Assembly: GCF_002024165.1 (NCBI RefSeq)
Contig: NZ_MWQN01000001.1
Span: forward strand, 4,691,501 to 4,755,500
DNA: 64,000 nucleotides
DNA from: Embleya scabrispora
Lineage (GTDB): Bacteria > Actinomycetota > Actinomycetes > Streptomycetales > Streptomycetaceae
Direction of reading: 5' to 3'
Part shown: piece by piece, positions 1 to 8,882 of the stretch
Numbering within the stretch: position 1 is the first letter of the stretch
Layout of the letters: each line of letters opens with the position of its first letter
Notes under the pieces: generated by a model
Seen by the model: the letters and a program-made list of their open reading frames with translations, nothing else
Databases searched by the model: none
What the model was told of the DNA's origin: nothing
Program-made: the position numbers and the translations under genes

Positions 1-1555
1 GGAGCAGGGCGGTGAGCATCGAGCGCAGGTTGAACTTGCCGCCGGAGACCGCCGTCGCCGGGTCGAGTACGAAGCTGACCGCGTCCGCGAGCAGTCGCTC
101 GATCGGCGTCGAGGGTTTGCCGTCCTCCTCCGTGCCCACCGGCCCGGCGGTGAGCGAGGCGCGGATCTCGTCGATGCGCGTGACGAACTGCTTCACGTCG
201 TCGTCGATCATCCGCTCCATGTCCTCGACACGGCGCGCGACGAGCGGCTTGAGCTCGTTCTCCTGCCACTGCGCGAACTCGACCTGGACCCGCCCGGAGA
301 GATGGTCGGTGATCTCCTTGACCGCCGCCTCCATCTTCTCCCGGGCGTTGAACGGGTTGGCGCCGATGGTGTTGCTCGGGTCGTATTCCTGCGCCCAGGT
401 CGGGATGTTCGCGGCGACCCGGTCCATGAACCGCCGGGTCGCGCCCTCGACCTCGCCGCGGGTCTCGCGCAGGTGCTCCTCCATCTGCGCGACGATCACC
501 CGTCGGTTCTGCTCCAGGCGGGTCAGCGGACCCTGGACCCGCTCGTAGGTGGCGCGCAACTCCTCCACGTCCTGGGTGAGCAGCGCCTCCTTGCGGTCGA
601 TCTGCTCGCGCGCCTCGATCAGCAGGTACTTGAGCTCCCGGGCGGGGGACAGGATCTTGGCCCGGCCGCGCTCGCGGGTCAGGAACTCCTCCAGGCCGCG
701 TTCGAGTTCGGGCATCCCGGACCCGGCCAGCAGGTCCGGGTCGCCCTTTTGCCGACCGGTCAACGCGGCCCGGGCGTTGACGAAGAAGACCCGGTCCGGG
801 CGGGAGAGGTACGGCGACAGGCGCTTGCGGATCTCCCGCTGCACGTCCTCGCGTTCCTCCTCCTCGACGAGGTTGATCTTGTTGCCGACGTAGAAGACGT
901 CCTCGTGGCCGCGCGCCTTGACGTGCACGTCCAGGAACAGCTGTTCGCTGCGCGACATCGCGGCCTGACAGTCCACCACGAACACGAGCACGTCGGCCTG
1001 TTCGAGATAGTTGAGGGTGACCTTCTCCCGCTCCGGCGCCTCGTTCAGGCCGGGGGAGTCGACCACCACCACGCCGTTGCGGCACAGTTCGAGCGGCCAG
1101 CGCACGACCGCCCGCTCGTACGGGTTCGGGGTGTTGTCGTCGTCCGCGCCGATGGTGACGTAGTCGGCGATCTCGTCCACGCCGACGGTCAGCGGCTCAC
1201 CGGCACTGCCGTCCGCCTCCAGCGGATAGATCAGCGCCGAGCGGGTGTCGCCCCACGTCACCTCGTTGATGATCGCGGTGCACGGTCGGGCGAAGGAGGG
1301 CAGCACCTTCTCGCCGAGCATCGAGTTGATCACGGTGCTCTTGCCGCGCTTGAACTCGCCGACGATCATCACCTTGAACGCCTCGGACGCGGCGCGCTGC
1401 TTCAGCGAGTCCAGCTTCTTGACGCCCGCGCCGATGCGCAGCCCGGCCACGATCGGCGTGAGCCGATCGATCAGGCCGACCAGGGTCTCCTGCCGTGCCC
1501 GCCACGCGCCGTAGCCCGCGTAGGCCCCATCGGCCGCCCCGTGACCCGTGTCCAC
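1..1555 (-). CDS. Dynamin-family GTPase (partial, C-terminus outside window)
   Basis: Large GTPase of the bacterial dynamin-like superfamily, expected to bind and remodel membrane; 518 residues are visible and the gene runs off the left edge. The G1 loop GEFKRGKST is at about residues 66-74, the G3 motif DSPG at 166-169 and the G4 motif NKIN at 225-228. A long helical, charged region follows, as in dynamin stalks. The GTG start at 1555 is chosen because a GAGGAGGGG ribosome site lies just upstream. It is the last visible gene of a minus-strand operon containing two other dynamin-like genes and a C39 peptidase, separated from the preceding gene by a 14-bp hairpin. Family assignment is firm; the cellular role is unknown. 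Confidence 0.85.
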   Translation of the reverse strand, partial: MDTGHGAADGAYAGYGAWRARQETLVGLIDRLTPIVAGLRIGAGVKKLDSLKQRAASEAFKVMIVGEFKRGKSTVINSMLGEKVLPSFARPCTAIINEVTWGDTRSALIYPLEADGSAGEPLTVGVDEIADYVTIGADDDNTPNPYERAVVRWPLELCRNGVVVVDSPGLNEAPEREKVTLNYLEQADVLVFVVDCQAAMSRSEQLFLDVHVKARGHEDVFYVGNKINLVEEEEREDVQREIRKRLSPYLSRPDRVFFVNARAALTGRQKGDPDLLAGSGMPELERGLEEFLTRERGRAKILSPARELKYLLIEAREQIDRKEALLTQDVEELRATYERVQGPLTRLEQNRRVIVAQMEEHLRETRGEVEGATRRFMDRVAANIPTWAQEYDPSNTIGANPFNAREKMEAAVKEITDHLSGRVQVEFAQWQENELKPLVARRVEDMERMIDDDVKQFVTRIDEIRASLTAGPVGTEEDGKPSTPIERLLADAVSFVLDPATAVSGGKFNLRSMLTALL

Positions 1556-1582
1556 CTGACCGCTCCCCTCCTCGACGGCTGC

Positions 1583-1616
1583 CCGATGCCGGGACCTGCT
1601 CCGGTCCCGGCATCGG
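1583..1616 (-). terminator. 14-bp perfect hairpin between two dynamin genes
   Basis: Arms 1583-1596 and 1603-1616 pair perfectly around a 6-nt loop. There is no T-tract. It sits in the 70-nt gap between the middle and last visible dynamin genes, so it may be a partial terminator or mRNA processing and stability element that lowers expression of the distal gene. Confidence 0.55.
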
Positions 1617-1625
1617 CGTCCGGCA

Positions 1626-4391
1626 CTAGCCTCTGGCGCCCAGCATGGTGTTGAGCTGGACCGCCAGCTGCTCGCTGCGCGAGACCAGATCCTGCCATGC
1701 GGGCCCATCGGCGCCGACCTTGGCCAGCGCGGTCTGCCGATCGGTGCGCCAGGCCCGCTGGCCGCGCACCGCCTCGTCCATCACTCCGGCGTACAGCGTG
1801 TGCAGCCGCTTGGAGACCTCCTCGGAGAAGCCGCCGAGGACCTCCTCGACCACCGGCTCCAGGGCCTTCATCGCCTGCGCGCGCTGTGCCTCGGTCAGCG
1901 AGGTCGACTTGACCTCGCCGAGCACCATGCCTCCGGCCGACGCCGCCATGCTCGCGCCCATCGGCAGCGCGGAGACGCCGCCGGTGAGCGGGATCAGCAG
2001 CGCGCCGAGCACGGCGACACCGGTCGGGCCGATCCGCCAGGCCAGCTTGCGGCTCTTGAGGTCCTTCAGGCCCAACGACTCCGCCTCGCCGAGCTCGAAC
2101 TCGGTGGACAACTGCTCGACCTTCTCGAGGCGGTAGCCGCTTCCGCGCCCGAAGTGCAGCTTCATCTTCGCGTCCAGCCACTGCACGTCGGCCTGCACGC
2201 TGGAGTGCAGCTGGGCTTCGAACTTCTTGGCCAGCGCGGTCAGTTCGCGGCGCAACCGGAACGGCAGATCGCGTTCCCACCAGGTCCGGGCGTCGGGCGC
2301 GCGTTCGAGTTCGTAGCGCAGCGTGTCCAACAGGTCCCCGCGCGAGAGTTGCAGGTGCTCGCGGAACTTCTCCGACGTCTGCGTGCGGCGCTGCTGGAGT
2401 TCGACCCGGACCCGGCCCCATTCGCCGGCCATCCGGTCGATCTCCACCTCGGACTCCTCGACGGCGCGCCGCCGTTCCGTCTCGCCGAGCGCCGCGGCGG
2501 CCAGTCCGTCCCGGCCCAGGCCCGCCATCTCGTCGAGCAGCGCGAGCAGTTGGCCCGCCGTCTGGCGCGAGCGCATGCTGCGCCGTCCGCCGGAGGTGGT
2601 GTATTCGGTGATCCGCGCGTACACGCCGGCCGCGGGCGAGGCGTCCTCGCGATGCGGGCCGGCCAAAACCTGCAGCGTCGGCGAGATGCGGCGCACCCGG
2701 CCGCCGAGGTAGTCGACGATGTCCTCGCGCTCGTCCTCGTCGACGGTGTCCAGCTTGGACACCACCACGGTGATCCGCGGCACGTGCCGGGCGATCACCT
2801 CCTCCTCCAGGAACGCGGTCTCGGACAGGCCGAGCGGCGCGCTCGCGGAGACCACCATCAGCACCGCGTCGCTGGCCGCGACCGTACGGCGGACCAGGTC
2901 CTCGGTGCGGCGGTCCAGGTCCTCCGCGTCCTCGCCCTTGCCCCGGCCCGCGTTGACGCCGGGGGTGTCCACCAACTCGACGTCCAGGCGGGCCAGTTCG
3001 GGCTCGGCCACCAGGACCCGCACGCCGACCAGGCGGGAGGCGGCCTCGGAGTCGCGGTCCGCGCCGAGCCGGGACACCTCGTCCCAGGTCGCGGCCACCG
3101 CCGGACGCGGCTCGGCGTGCCCGTCGGCGAACTGCAACTCCAGGCGCGGCTCGGGTCCGGCCACGACCACCAGCGGCACCGGGGTGTGCCGGCCCTCGGG
3201 CAGCACGGGGGCGCCGAGCAGCCGGTTGATCAGCGACGTCTTGCCGCGGCCGAACTCGCCGACCACCGCGATCCGCAGCCCCGGTCGGCGCATCCGCGCG
3301 CGCAACCGGTCCAGCTCGGCGGCGATCGCGTCCAGACCGAAGTCGGTGGCGATGGTGTGCGCGTCGTTGATCCGCCGGCCGAGCGTGGTCGCCGACGGCG
3401 CCTGCCGGACCAGGCTCGTCACCGAGCCGGGAGGCGTGGCGGAAGGGGCGGGGGCGAGCGGCGGAGCCGACACCGGCGCGGCGGGGGCTTCGGCGCCCGG
3501 CCGCGGCGCCGGCGGCCGAGGCGCGGTCGGCGCCACCACCGCCGGCGTGCTCTGCCCGGCCGGCCCGGCGTGCGCCGAACCGGCGCCGGGCCCGGCCGCA
3601 CCCGGCGCACCCGCACCCGGCGCACCCGCACCCGGCGCACCCGCACCCGGCCCACCGCCGACGCGCCCCGCCCACCCCTGGTTCGGCCCCGGCGTACCCA
3701 AAGAGTCGTCGCCCGCCGGGCGCGGACCCGGAGCCGGGGCCTGCCTCCGGTCCGCCGTCTGCCCCGACGGGCCGGGTCGGCCGGTGGGCGAGTCGCCCGA
3801 GTCGCGCCGCGCGCCCGCCTCACGCGGTGCACCCGCACGCAGCCACGAGGCGGTCGACGGCACCAGCCGGTGGTACGCGGCCACCGCCCCCACGGGCATC
3901 ACCCGCGCGTAGAGCCCGGCGAGGATCTTCGGTCCGCCGCGCGCGTCCGCCTCCGGATCGGCCAGGAATCGACCGAGCGACTGGAAGAAGCGGGCCCGTT
4001 CCGCCAGTGCGTCCGGCTGCATCGACAACGTCCAGGCGGACACGTCCGAGATGGTGCCCTCGACCGATGCCGCGACCTCGGGCAGCTCGCTCAGCTTGAC
4101 GTGCCGCAGCACGTTCTCGCTCGGCCAGGCCCACTGGACCGCGCCCCAGACCGGATGGATCGGCAACTCCCGCCGTGCCGGGGTGGCCTTGCCGACCCCG
4201 ATCAGGCTCCACAACGTCCAGCCGTCGGCGGTCCGCTCCGGTACCGGCGGCAGCGCCACCGACTCCATGGTGATCCAGCCGCGCAGCTCGTCGCTGCGAT
4301 GGATCCCGCTCAGCAGACCCGCGACGCCCGGACGGCGGCGTGGTTGTACCTGCGCGGCCTGGCGCAGCACGTGTTCACGATCGAACGACAT
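1626..4391 (-). CDS. Dynamin-family GTPase with long N-terminal extension
   Basis: 921-residue dynamin-like GTPase. Residues 1-185 form an unrecognised, Trp-rich globular or helical domain. Residues 190-330 are a Pro/Gly/Ala linker with GAGAP repeats. The GTPase domain follows: G1 GEFGRGKTS at 378-386, G3 DTPG at 475-478 and G4 SKLD at 545-548, then long helices. A hydrophobic hairpin-like stretch (residues about 820-860, Gly/Ala/Leu-rich with GGVSALPMG) could be a membrane paddle. Start is ATG at 4391. It lies 43 nt downstream of the C39 peptidase gene in the same operon. The fold is clear; the N-terminal domain has no assignment I can support. It may pair with the neighbouring dynamins, as bacterial dynamins often act in tandem. 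Confidence 0.85.
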   Translation of the reverse strand: MSFDREHVLRQAAQVQPRRRPGVAGLLSGIHRSDELRGWITMESVALPPVPERTADGWTLWSLIGVGKATPARRELPIHPVWGAVQWAWPSENVLRHVKLSELPEVAASVEGTISDVSAWTLSMQPDALAERARFFQSLGRFLADPEADARGGPKILAGLYARVMPVGAVAAYHRLVPSTASWLRAGAPREAGARRDSGDSPTGRPGPSGQTADRRQAPAPGPRPAGDDSLGTPGPNQGWAGRVGGGPGAGAPGAGAPGAGAPGAAGPGAGSAHAGPAGQSTPAVVAPTAPRPPAPRPGAEAPAAPVSAPPLAPAPSATPPGSVTSLVRQAPSATTLGRRINDAHTIATDFGLDAIAAELDRLRARMRRPGLRIAVVGEFGRGKTSLINRLLGAPVLPEGRHTPVPLVVVAGPEPRLELQFADGHAEPRPAVAATWDEVSRLGADRDSEAASRLVGVRVLVAEPELARLDVELVDTPGVNAGRGKGEDAEDLDRRTEDLVRRTVAASDAVLMVVSASAPLGLSETAFLEEEVIARHVPRITVVVSKLDTVDEDEREDIVDYLGGRVRRISPTLQVLAGPHREDASPAAGVYARITEYTTSGGRRSMRSRQTAGQLLALLDEMAGLGRDGLAAAALGETERRRAVEESEVEIDRMAGEWGRVRVELQQRRTQTSEKFREHLQLSRGDLLDTLRYELERAPDARTWWERDLPFRLRRELTALAKKFEAQLHSSVQADVQWLDAKMKLHFGRGSGYRLEKVEQLSTEFELGEAESLGLKDLKSRKLAWRIGPTGVAVLGALLIPLTGGVSALPMGASMAASAGGMVLGEVKSTSLTEAQRAQAMKALEPVVEEVLGGFSEEVSKRLHTLYAGVMDEAVRGQRAWRTDRQTALAKVGADGPAWQDLVSRSEQLAVQLNTMLGARG
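3604..3648. repeat. Three perfect 15-bp tandem repeats
   Basis: The unit GGCGCACCCGCACCC occurs three times head-to-tail (3604-3618, 3619-3633, 3634-3648). It lies inside the Pro/Gly linker of the second dynamin gene and encodes GAGAP pentapeptides. Being in-frame, copy-number change would only alter linker length. Confidence 0.8.
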
Positions 4392-4434
4392 GTGTGGTCC
4401 CTACTCCCGTCGAATGTGTGCTGGTGTCGAACGA

Positions 4435-5544
4435 TCAGGCGTGCGTGGGGTGGGCCACGATCATCGTGGTGTCCCGGTCCTGCCACGCGTTGACGAAGTC
4501 GGCCAGCGGAATCGGCTCGACCTTGCCGAATGGCGCGCCCGGGTCGTTGAGCAGCACGTACGTCGACCCGTCGGGCCGGGTGTCGACGCCGGTCACCCAC
4601 ACCGCGTGCCCCATCGTGGGGTCCTGCTCCAGCGGCGCGCCGGTGGTCGCGTCGTGCAGCGGCGACCAGATCTCCTGCGCGTCGAGGGCGACGATCACCT
4701 GGTCGCCCTTCTGCAGGGCGTCGAGCATCTGCCGCATGTCGGCGCCCGGGACCATGTCCGTGTCCACGCCGTGCATTTCGAGCAGCTTGCCGATGTCGCC
4801 GGTCTTGGTGCCGTTGGCGGGGTCGTAGATGCCCGCCTGCTGGGCCTCGGTCACCAGCGCGTTCTCGTCCATCGGCATGCCGGTGAGCTTCTCCAGGATC
4901 ATGCCCTGGGAGACCACCGCGCAGCTGGTGTCGCCGGCCTGCTGGTGCCAGTACTTGGCGTCGCCGACCGGGTCGCCGGTGCCCTGGAACTGCTCCGGCG
5001 CCCAGTCCGGCGCGTGGTAGGTCCAGTTGCCCTGGTCGTCGTAGACCGCGCCCCACGAAGCGGGCGTCGCCTCGGTGTAGGTGCTCGGGTCGTACGAGGC
5101 CGGGTCGGCGTACGGGTCGGTGCCGTAGGGGTCGCCGTACGGATCGCCGTACGGGTCGCTGCCGTACGGGTCGCCGTAGGGATCCGCGTACGGGTCGTAC
5201 GGGTCCAGGTACGGGTTGTTCACCTGGTCGTCGTGCCACTGCTGACTGGGCGTGGGCTGGTTGCCGTCGGTCGGGTCGAACGCCTTCGGGTCCCAGGCGT
5301 CGACCTTGCCGTCGCCGTCGCTGTCCGCGTGGAACGGGTCGTAGTTGGGGTCGTGCAGCGGATCGAAGTTGGGATCCGTGTAGGGAAGGGTGGAGTTCGG
5401 GTAGGCGCCGTTGAATCCGCCGGCCGCGTCGGTCTCCCACAGTGGCGCCGCCCCGACGCTTCCCCCGTCGGCGGTGTCCACTGTGTCGATGGTGTCGTCG
5501 GAGACCACCGCGAACAGGTCGTCGTCGTGCGTGTAATCGCTCAT
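4435..5544 (-). CDS. Papain-like C39-family peptidase with Asp/Pro/Tyr repeats
   Basis: 369-residue protein with no signal peptide. The acidic N-terminal half carries an EF-hand or dockerin-like calcium-loop sequence DSDGDGKVD (residues 74-82) and a low-complexity DPYGDPYG repeat tract (residues 111-150). The C-terminal half matches the C39-like papain fold: candidate oxyanion Gln202 and nucleophile Cys208 in QQAGDTSCAV, His313 in MGHAVWV, and Asp/Asn at 333-334 in LLNDPG. It probably cleaves a peptide bond, but the substrate is unknown. Its ATG shares one base with the stop of the upstream dynamin gene (TGATG), so translation is probably coupled. Sitting between two dynamins suggests a shared pathway. 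Conceivably it is an inactive ligand-binding relative, but all active-site residues look present. Confidence 0.8.
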   Translation of the reverse strand: MSDYTHDDDLFAVVSDDTIDTVDTADGGSVGAAPLWETDAAGGFNGAYPNSTLPYTDPNFDPLHDPNYDPFHADSDGDGKVDAWDPKAFDPTDGNQPTPSQQWHDDQVNNPYLDPYDPYADPYGDPYGSDPYGDPYGDPYGTDPYADPASYDPSTYTEATPASWGAVYDDQGNWTYHAPDWAPEQFQGTGDPVGDAKYWHQQAGDTSCAVVSQGMILEKLTGMPMDENALVTEAQQAGIYDPANGTKTGDIGKLLEMHGVDTDMVPGADMRQMLDALQKGDQVIVALDAQEIWSPLHDATTGAPLEQDPTMGHAVWVTGVDTRPDGSTYVLLNDPGAPFGKVEPIPLADFVNAWQDRDTTMIVAHPTHA

Positions 5545-7583
5545 CAGCCGAAATCCCCCCGGTGCGTTAGGCGTTCGCGTTGGCTGTTCACCGTGGCGCG
5601 ACGCCGTTCCGTCTGCCTGTCCGCGTCCTGCAACAGGTTTCTGCGAGCCGCGAGAATATCCTCGCGGCGTTGATGTTCGGCCACCAGTTCGGCGACCGTC
5701 GCCTCGTAGGTGGCCCGGTAGCGGTCCACGTGTTCCGAGACGTCCTGCGAGTAGTGCGTGGTGGCCGTGCGCACGGCCTCGTCGATCTGTCCGGACAAAC
5801 CGTCCGCGACGGTTCGCAGTGTCTGATGCATTTCGGCGCGTGCGTGGTTCCGCAGGGCCGTCATGTCGGTGGATGACAACGAATCGGCCACTTTGGCGAT
5901 GAATCCGCCGAATCCGATCCGCCCGGGAGGAGTGCCCGGGGAGCCGTTGCGGGTGCCGCCGAACCACTGGTCCAGGGCGCCGCCGATCCGCGCGCCCGGG
6001 GTTTTGGGCGCGGTCGGGTCGAGCCGGACGGCTCGGATCTGCTGGGTCACCCCCGTGACGGAACTCTCGTACGCCCGCATCGCCGCGTCCGCGAGTTGAT
6101 GCCCGGTCAACACGGTGACCGCGTCCGATCCGGCCGGTCGGGCCACCGCGCCGAGGCGGGCGTAGGCGGCGGCGAACGCGGTGTCCACGGCCGAGCGCGC
6201 GGTCTCGGCCGCCGTCGACAACGCGCCGGTGACCGCCTGTTGCACGATGTCGCCGATCCGGGGCAGGCCGCGCCGGATCAGTTCGGGGGCCTGTTCGGCG
6301 AGCACCGCGCGCAGTTCGTCGGGGGTGTTCGCGCGGTTCAGGGCCCGATCGATCTCGTCGCGGGTGTAGCCCCACCACTGCGGGGCCATGCCGCCGACCG
6401 CCTGCTGGGCACGCTGGGCGCCGGCGCCGAGCAGGCGAGCGGTCTCGCCGTGCTGGGCCCGGACGAAGGCGGCCATGTCGGCGATCCTCGCCTCGGCCAA
6501 CTCCGCCTCCTCGGCGTCGAGCCGCTGCTCGGCCAGGGTCACCTCGCGGCGCAACTCGTCGAGCAGGTCCTCGAGCAGTCGCAGCAGGTGGTCGGAGACC
6601 GCGACGATGCGCTGGCGCCGCATCAGGTCGCGCAGCCGGGCCACGGTGCGCGGAAACTCCTGGGCCCAGTGCTCCTGTTCGGGGCCGCGCAGGGGCCGTC
6701 CGGTGGCCAGCCGCACGACCGGCTCGGCGGCGACCGGTTCCAGGACCGGGTCGGGCACACCGAGCATCCGGGCGAACCGCTGTCGGACGTGGGCGAGCAG
6801 ATCGTCCCGTTCGTCCTCGTCGATGTGGTCCATCTTGGTGACGAGGATGATGCAGCGGCGCAATTGCCCCGGATCGAGCGCATCGGTGAGGAATTCGGTC
6901 AGCGACACCGGCGACGGCGACGTGGACGCGGTCAGTACGGCCGCCACGTCGGCGACGTCGCGCATCACCGCGCGCGTGATCTCCGTGTGACCTGCCCGGG
7001 CGTTGGTTCCGGGCGTGTCGATGATCACCAGGCCGTCGCGCAGGGCCGGCGCGGGGTGGCGGACCTCCAGGCTCTGCACCTGCGGGGCGATCGCCCCGTC
7101 GGCGGTGAGCAGGCGCAGGATGCCGGCGGTGTCCTCGGGGATCGGGGTGTCCGGCGCGAGGTGCGCGAGCATCCGGCCGAGCGGGCTGTCCGCCCCGGTG
7201 TACCGCCCGGAGGGGTACACATAGCGGATCCCGTGGCCGGTGAAGCGCACCTCGACGGAGAGCTCCTCCCCGTGGGTGATCCGAGTCGCGGCGCCGGTGG
7301 TCGGCAGTGCGGAGGTGGGCAGCAGATCGTCGGCCAGCAGCGCGTTGACGAAGGTGCTCTTGCCGGCCGAGAACTCGCCGATCACCGCCAGGTAGTAGCG
7401 GTCGTCCCGGAGCCGGGTCTCGATCTCGCGGATGCGCGCGGTCAGTTCCCCGAGCCGTTCCTGGTCGCCGACGATGCGGCGGACCATCGCCAACGCGAAG
7501 TCGAGGTGGTCGGAGGTCTCGGTGAGTGCCTCCACCACCTCGCGTCGCCTCGCCCGATCCCCGGCGATGCCGTGTGAATCCAC
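5544..7583 (-). CDS. Dynamin-family GTPase, first gene of operon
   Basis: 679-residue dynamin-like protein. G1 GEFSAGKST lies at residues 69-77, G3 DTPG at 189-192 and G4 TKMD at 249-252, followed by long amphipathic helices rich in Glu, Arg and Ala. A potential membrane-associating region is near the Phe/Gly-rich segment RIGFGGFIAKVAD. Two adjacent GTG codons (7586 and 7583) are possible starts; 7583 gives better spacing to GAGGGGG. The stop overlaps the peptidase start by one base. GTPase sequence differs clearly from both other dynamins in the operon, so these are not recent duplicates. Function is not known; related bacterial proteins act in membrane fusion, cytokinesis or phage tolerance. 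Confidence 0.85.
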   Translation of the reverse strand: MDSHGIAGDRARRREVVEALTETSDHLDFALAMVRRIVGDQERLGELTARIREIETRLRDDRYYLAVIGEFSAGKSTFVNALLADDLLPTSALPTTGAATRITHGEELSVEVRFTGHGIRYVYPSGRYTGADSPLGRMLAHLAPDTPIPEDTAGILRLLTADGAIAPQVQSLEVRHPAPALRDGLVIIDTPGTNARAGHTEITRAVMRDVADVAAVLTASTSPSPVSLTEFLTDALDPGQLRRCIILVTKMDHIDEDERDDLLAHVRQRFARMLGVPDPVLEPVAAEPVVRLATGRPLRGPEQEHWAQEFPRTVARLRDLMRRQRIVAVSDHLLRLLEDLLDELRREVTLAEQRLDAEEAELAEARIADMAAFVRAQHGETARLLGAGAQRAQQAVGGMAPQWWGYTRDEIDRALNRANTPDELRAVLAEQAPELIRRGLPRIGDIVQQAVTGALSTAAETARSAVDTAFAAAYARLGAVARPAGSDAVTVLTGHQLADAAMRAYESSVTGVTQQIRAVRLDPTAPKTPGARIGGALDQWFGGTRNGSPGTPPGRIGFGGFIAKVADSLSSTDMTALRNHARAEMHQTLRTVADGLSGQIDEAVRTATTHYSQDVSEHVDRYRATYEATVAELVAEHQRREDILAARRNLLQDADRQTERRRATVNSQRERLTHRGDFG

Positions 7584-7881
7584 CACCGCGCCCCCTCTCG
7601 ACGGTGCCCTCCCCGATGTACGGGCGATCCTGTCACGCGGGCGGGAATCCCGTCTCGGTCTGTGGACAGTGCGTTCGGCGCGGTCGTCTGCACCCCTGTG
7701 CCCCTTGTGTGACGCCCGTCCGGATGATGCGATGAGGACGTCGAGGCGATCCCTCGCAGCTGATTCCCGTTGCCGTGGCCCCCGACCCGATCGGTCTGAA
7801 AGGCATGAAAACGGCGCATACTGGTTGCGTGGGTGCCGCGACTTGTCCGGCGAGTCGATTCCGATGCGATCAGGAGATGGC

Positions 7882-8775
7882 ATGTTCGAGGAGGCCCAGT
7901 ATCTGGCCCCGGTCACCCGTAGGGCCGACGGCGGAGTCGAGGTCGAGCTGTCCCGCAGCCACCCGGGGTTCGCGGACGAGGTGTACCGCGAACGCCGGAA
8001 CCGGATCGCGGGGCTGGCCCTGGACCACCGGCGCGGCGACCCGATCCCGGAGGTCGAGTACACCGACGAGGAGCACGAGGTCTGGCGCCTGGTCTCCCGG
8101 GAGTTGTCCGCCTCGCACGCGGAGTACGCGGTCGCGGACTACCTGGACGGCGCCGCGCGCCTGAAGCTGCCGACCGAGCGGATCCCCCAGTTGGAGGAGG
8201 TCAGCGAGGCGCTGCAGCCGCTCACGGGCTTTCGCTACCTGCCCGCGGCCGGCCTGGTCCCGCTGCGCGACTTCTACGGGTCGCTGGCCGACTCGTACTT
8301 CCACTCCACGCAGTACATCCGCCACCACAGCGTGCCGCTGTACACCCCCGAGCCGGACGTCGTGCACGAGGTGATCGGCCACGCCAACATGCTCGCCTCG
8401 GACCGCTTCGCGGCGCTGTACCGGGTCGCGGGCGAGGCGGCCCGCCGGGTGGAGAGCCGCGAGGCGCTGGAGTTCGTCTCCAAGGTCTTCTGGTTCACCC
8501 TCGAGTTCGGCGTCATGCACGAGGGCGGCGCGCTCAAGGCCTACGGCGCCGGGATCCTGTCCTCCTACGGCGAGATCCGCGAGTTCCGCACGGTCGACAT
8601 CCGCGACCTGGACCTGGTCGCGATGGGCACGATGCAGTACGACATCACGCACTACCAGGACATCCTGTACGCCGCCCACTCGATGACCCAGCTGGAAGAC
8701 GTCGTCGGCACCTTCTGGGCGGACTGCACCGACGACTCGATCGCCGCGTTGTCGGCCTCGGCGAAGACCCCGTAG
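7882..8775 (+). CDS. Phenylalanine 4-monooxygenase-like aromatic amino acid hydroxylase
   Basis: Pterin- and iron-dependent aromatic amino acid hydroxylase, 297 residues, the usual length of bacterial monomeric enzymes. It would convert phenylalanine to tyrosine with tetrahydropterin and oxygen. The iron-ligand motif HEVIGH is at residues about 172-177, and a downstream Glu in FWFTLEFGV completes the 2-His-1-carboxylate triad. No regulatory ACT domain is present. ATG at 7882 is preferred because CAGGAG lies 5 nt upstream; an in-frame ATG at 7864 is possible. It is divergent from the dynamin operon across a 298-nt gap with no clear regulatory motif, and followed by a 17-bp hairpin. Substrate could also be tryptophan, but the sequence best fits the bacterial phenylalanine group. 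Confidence 0.85.
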   Translation: MFEEAQYLAPVTRRADGGVEVELSRSHPGFADEVYRERRNRIAGLALDHRRGDPIPEVEYTDEEHEVWRLVSRELSASHAEYAVADYLDGAARLKLPTERIPQLEEVSEALQPLTGFRYLPAAGLVPLRDFYGSLADSYFHSTQYIRHHSVPLYTPEPDVVHEVIGHANMLASDRFAALYRVAGEAARRVESREALEFVSKVFWFTLEFGVMHEGGALKAYGAGILSSYGEIREFRTVDIRDLDLVAMGTMQYDITHYQDILYAAHSMTQLEDVVGTFWADCTDDSIAALSASAKTP

Positions 8776-8799
8776 CGCCGCCCCGCATAGTCGTTCACC

Positions 8800-8841
8800 C
8801 GTGCGGGTGACCGGAACCCAAACTTTCCGGTCGCCCGCACG
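8800..8841 (+). terminator. 17-bp hairpin after the aromatic hydroxylase
   Basis: Arms 8800-8816 and 8825-8841 pair over 17 bp with a single T-G wobble and an 8-nt loop. The hairpin starts 24 nt after the hydroxylase stop codon and 41 nt before the next start, which fits a factor-independent terminator without a T-tract, the common actinomycete type. Confidence 0.75.
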
Positions 8842-8882
8842 ACGCGTCCCTATGCTCGCGTCGACTACGGAAGGGGTTCAGA

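Noticed and set aside
302-1654. Long plus-strand frame over the first dynamin gene
   Set aside because: It is the antisense shadow of a gene with clear GTPase motifs and has Val/Leu/Arg-rich low-information sequence.
1800-4493. 897-codon plus-strand frame
   Set aside because: Antisense of the second dynamin gene; no recognisable domain.
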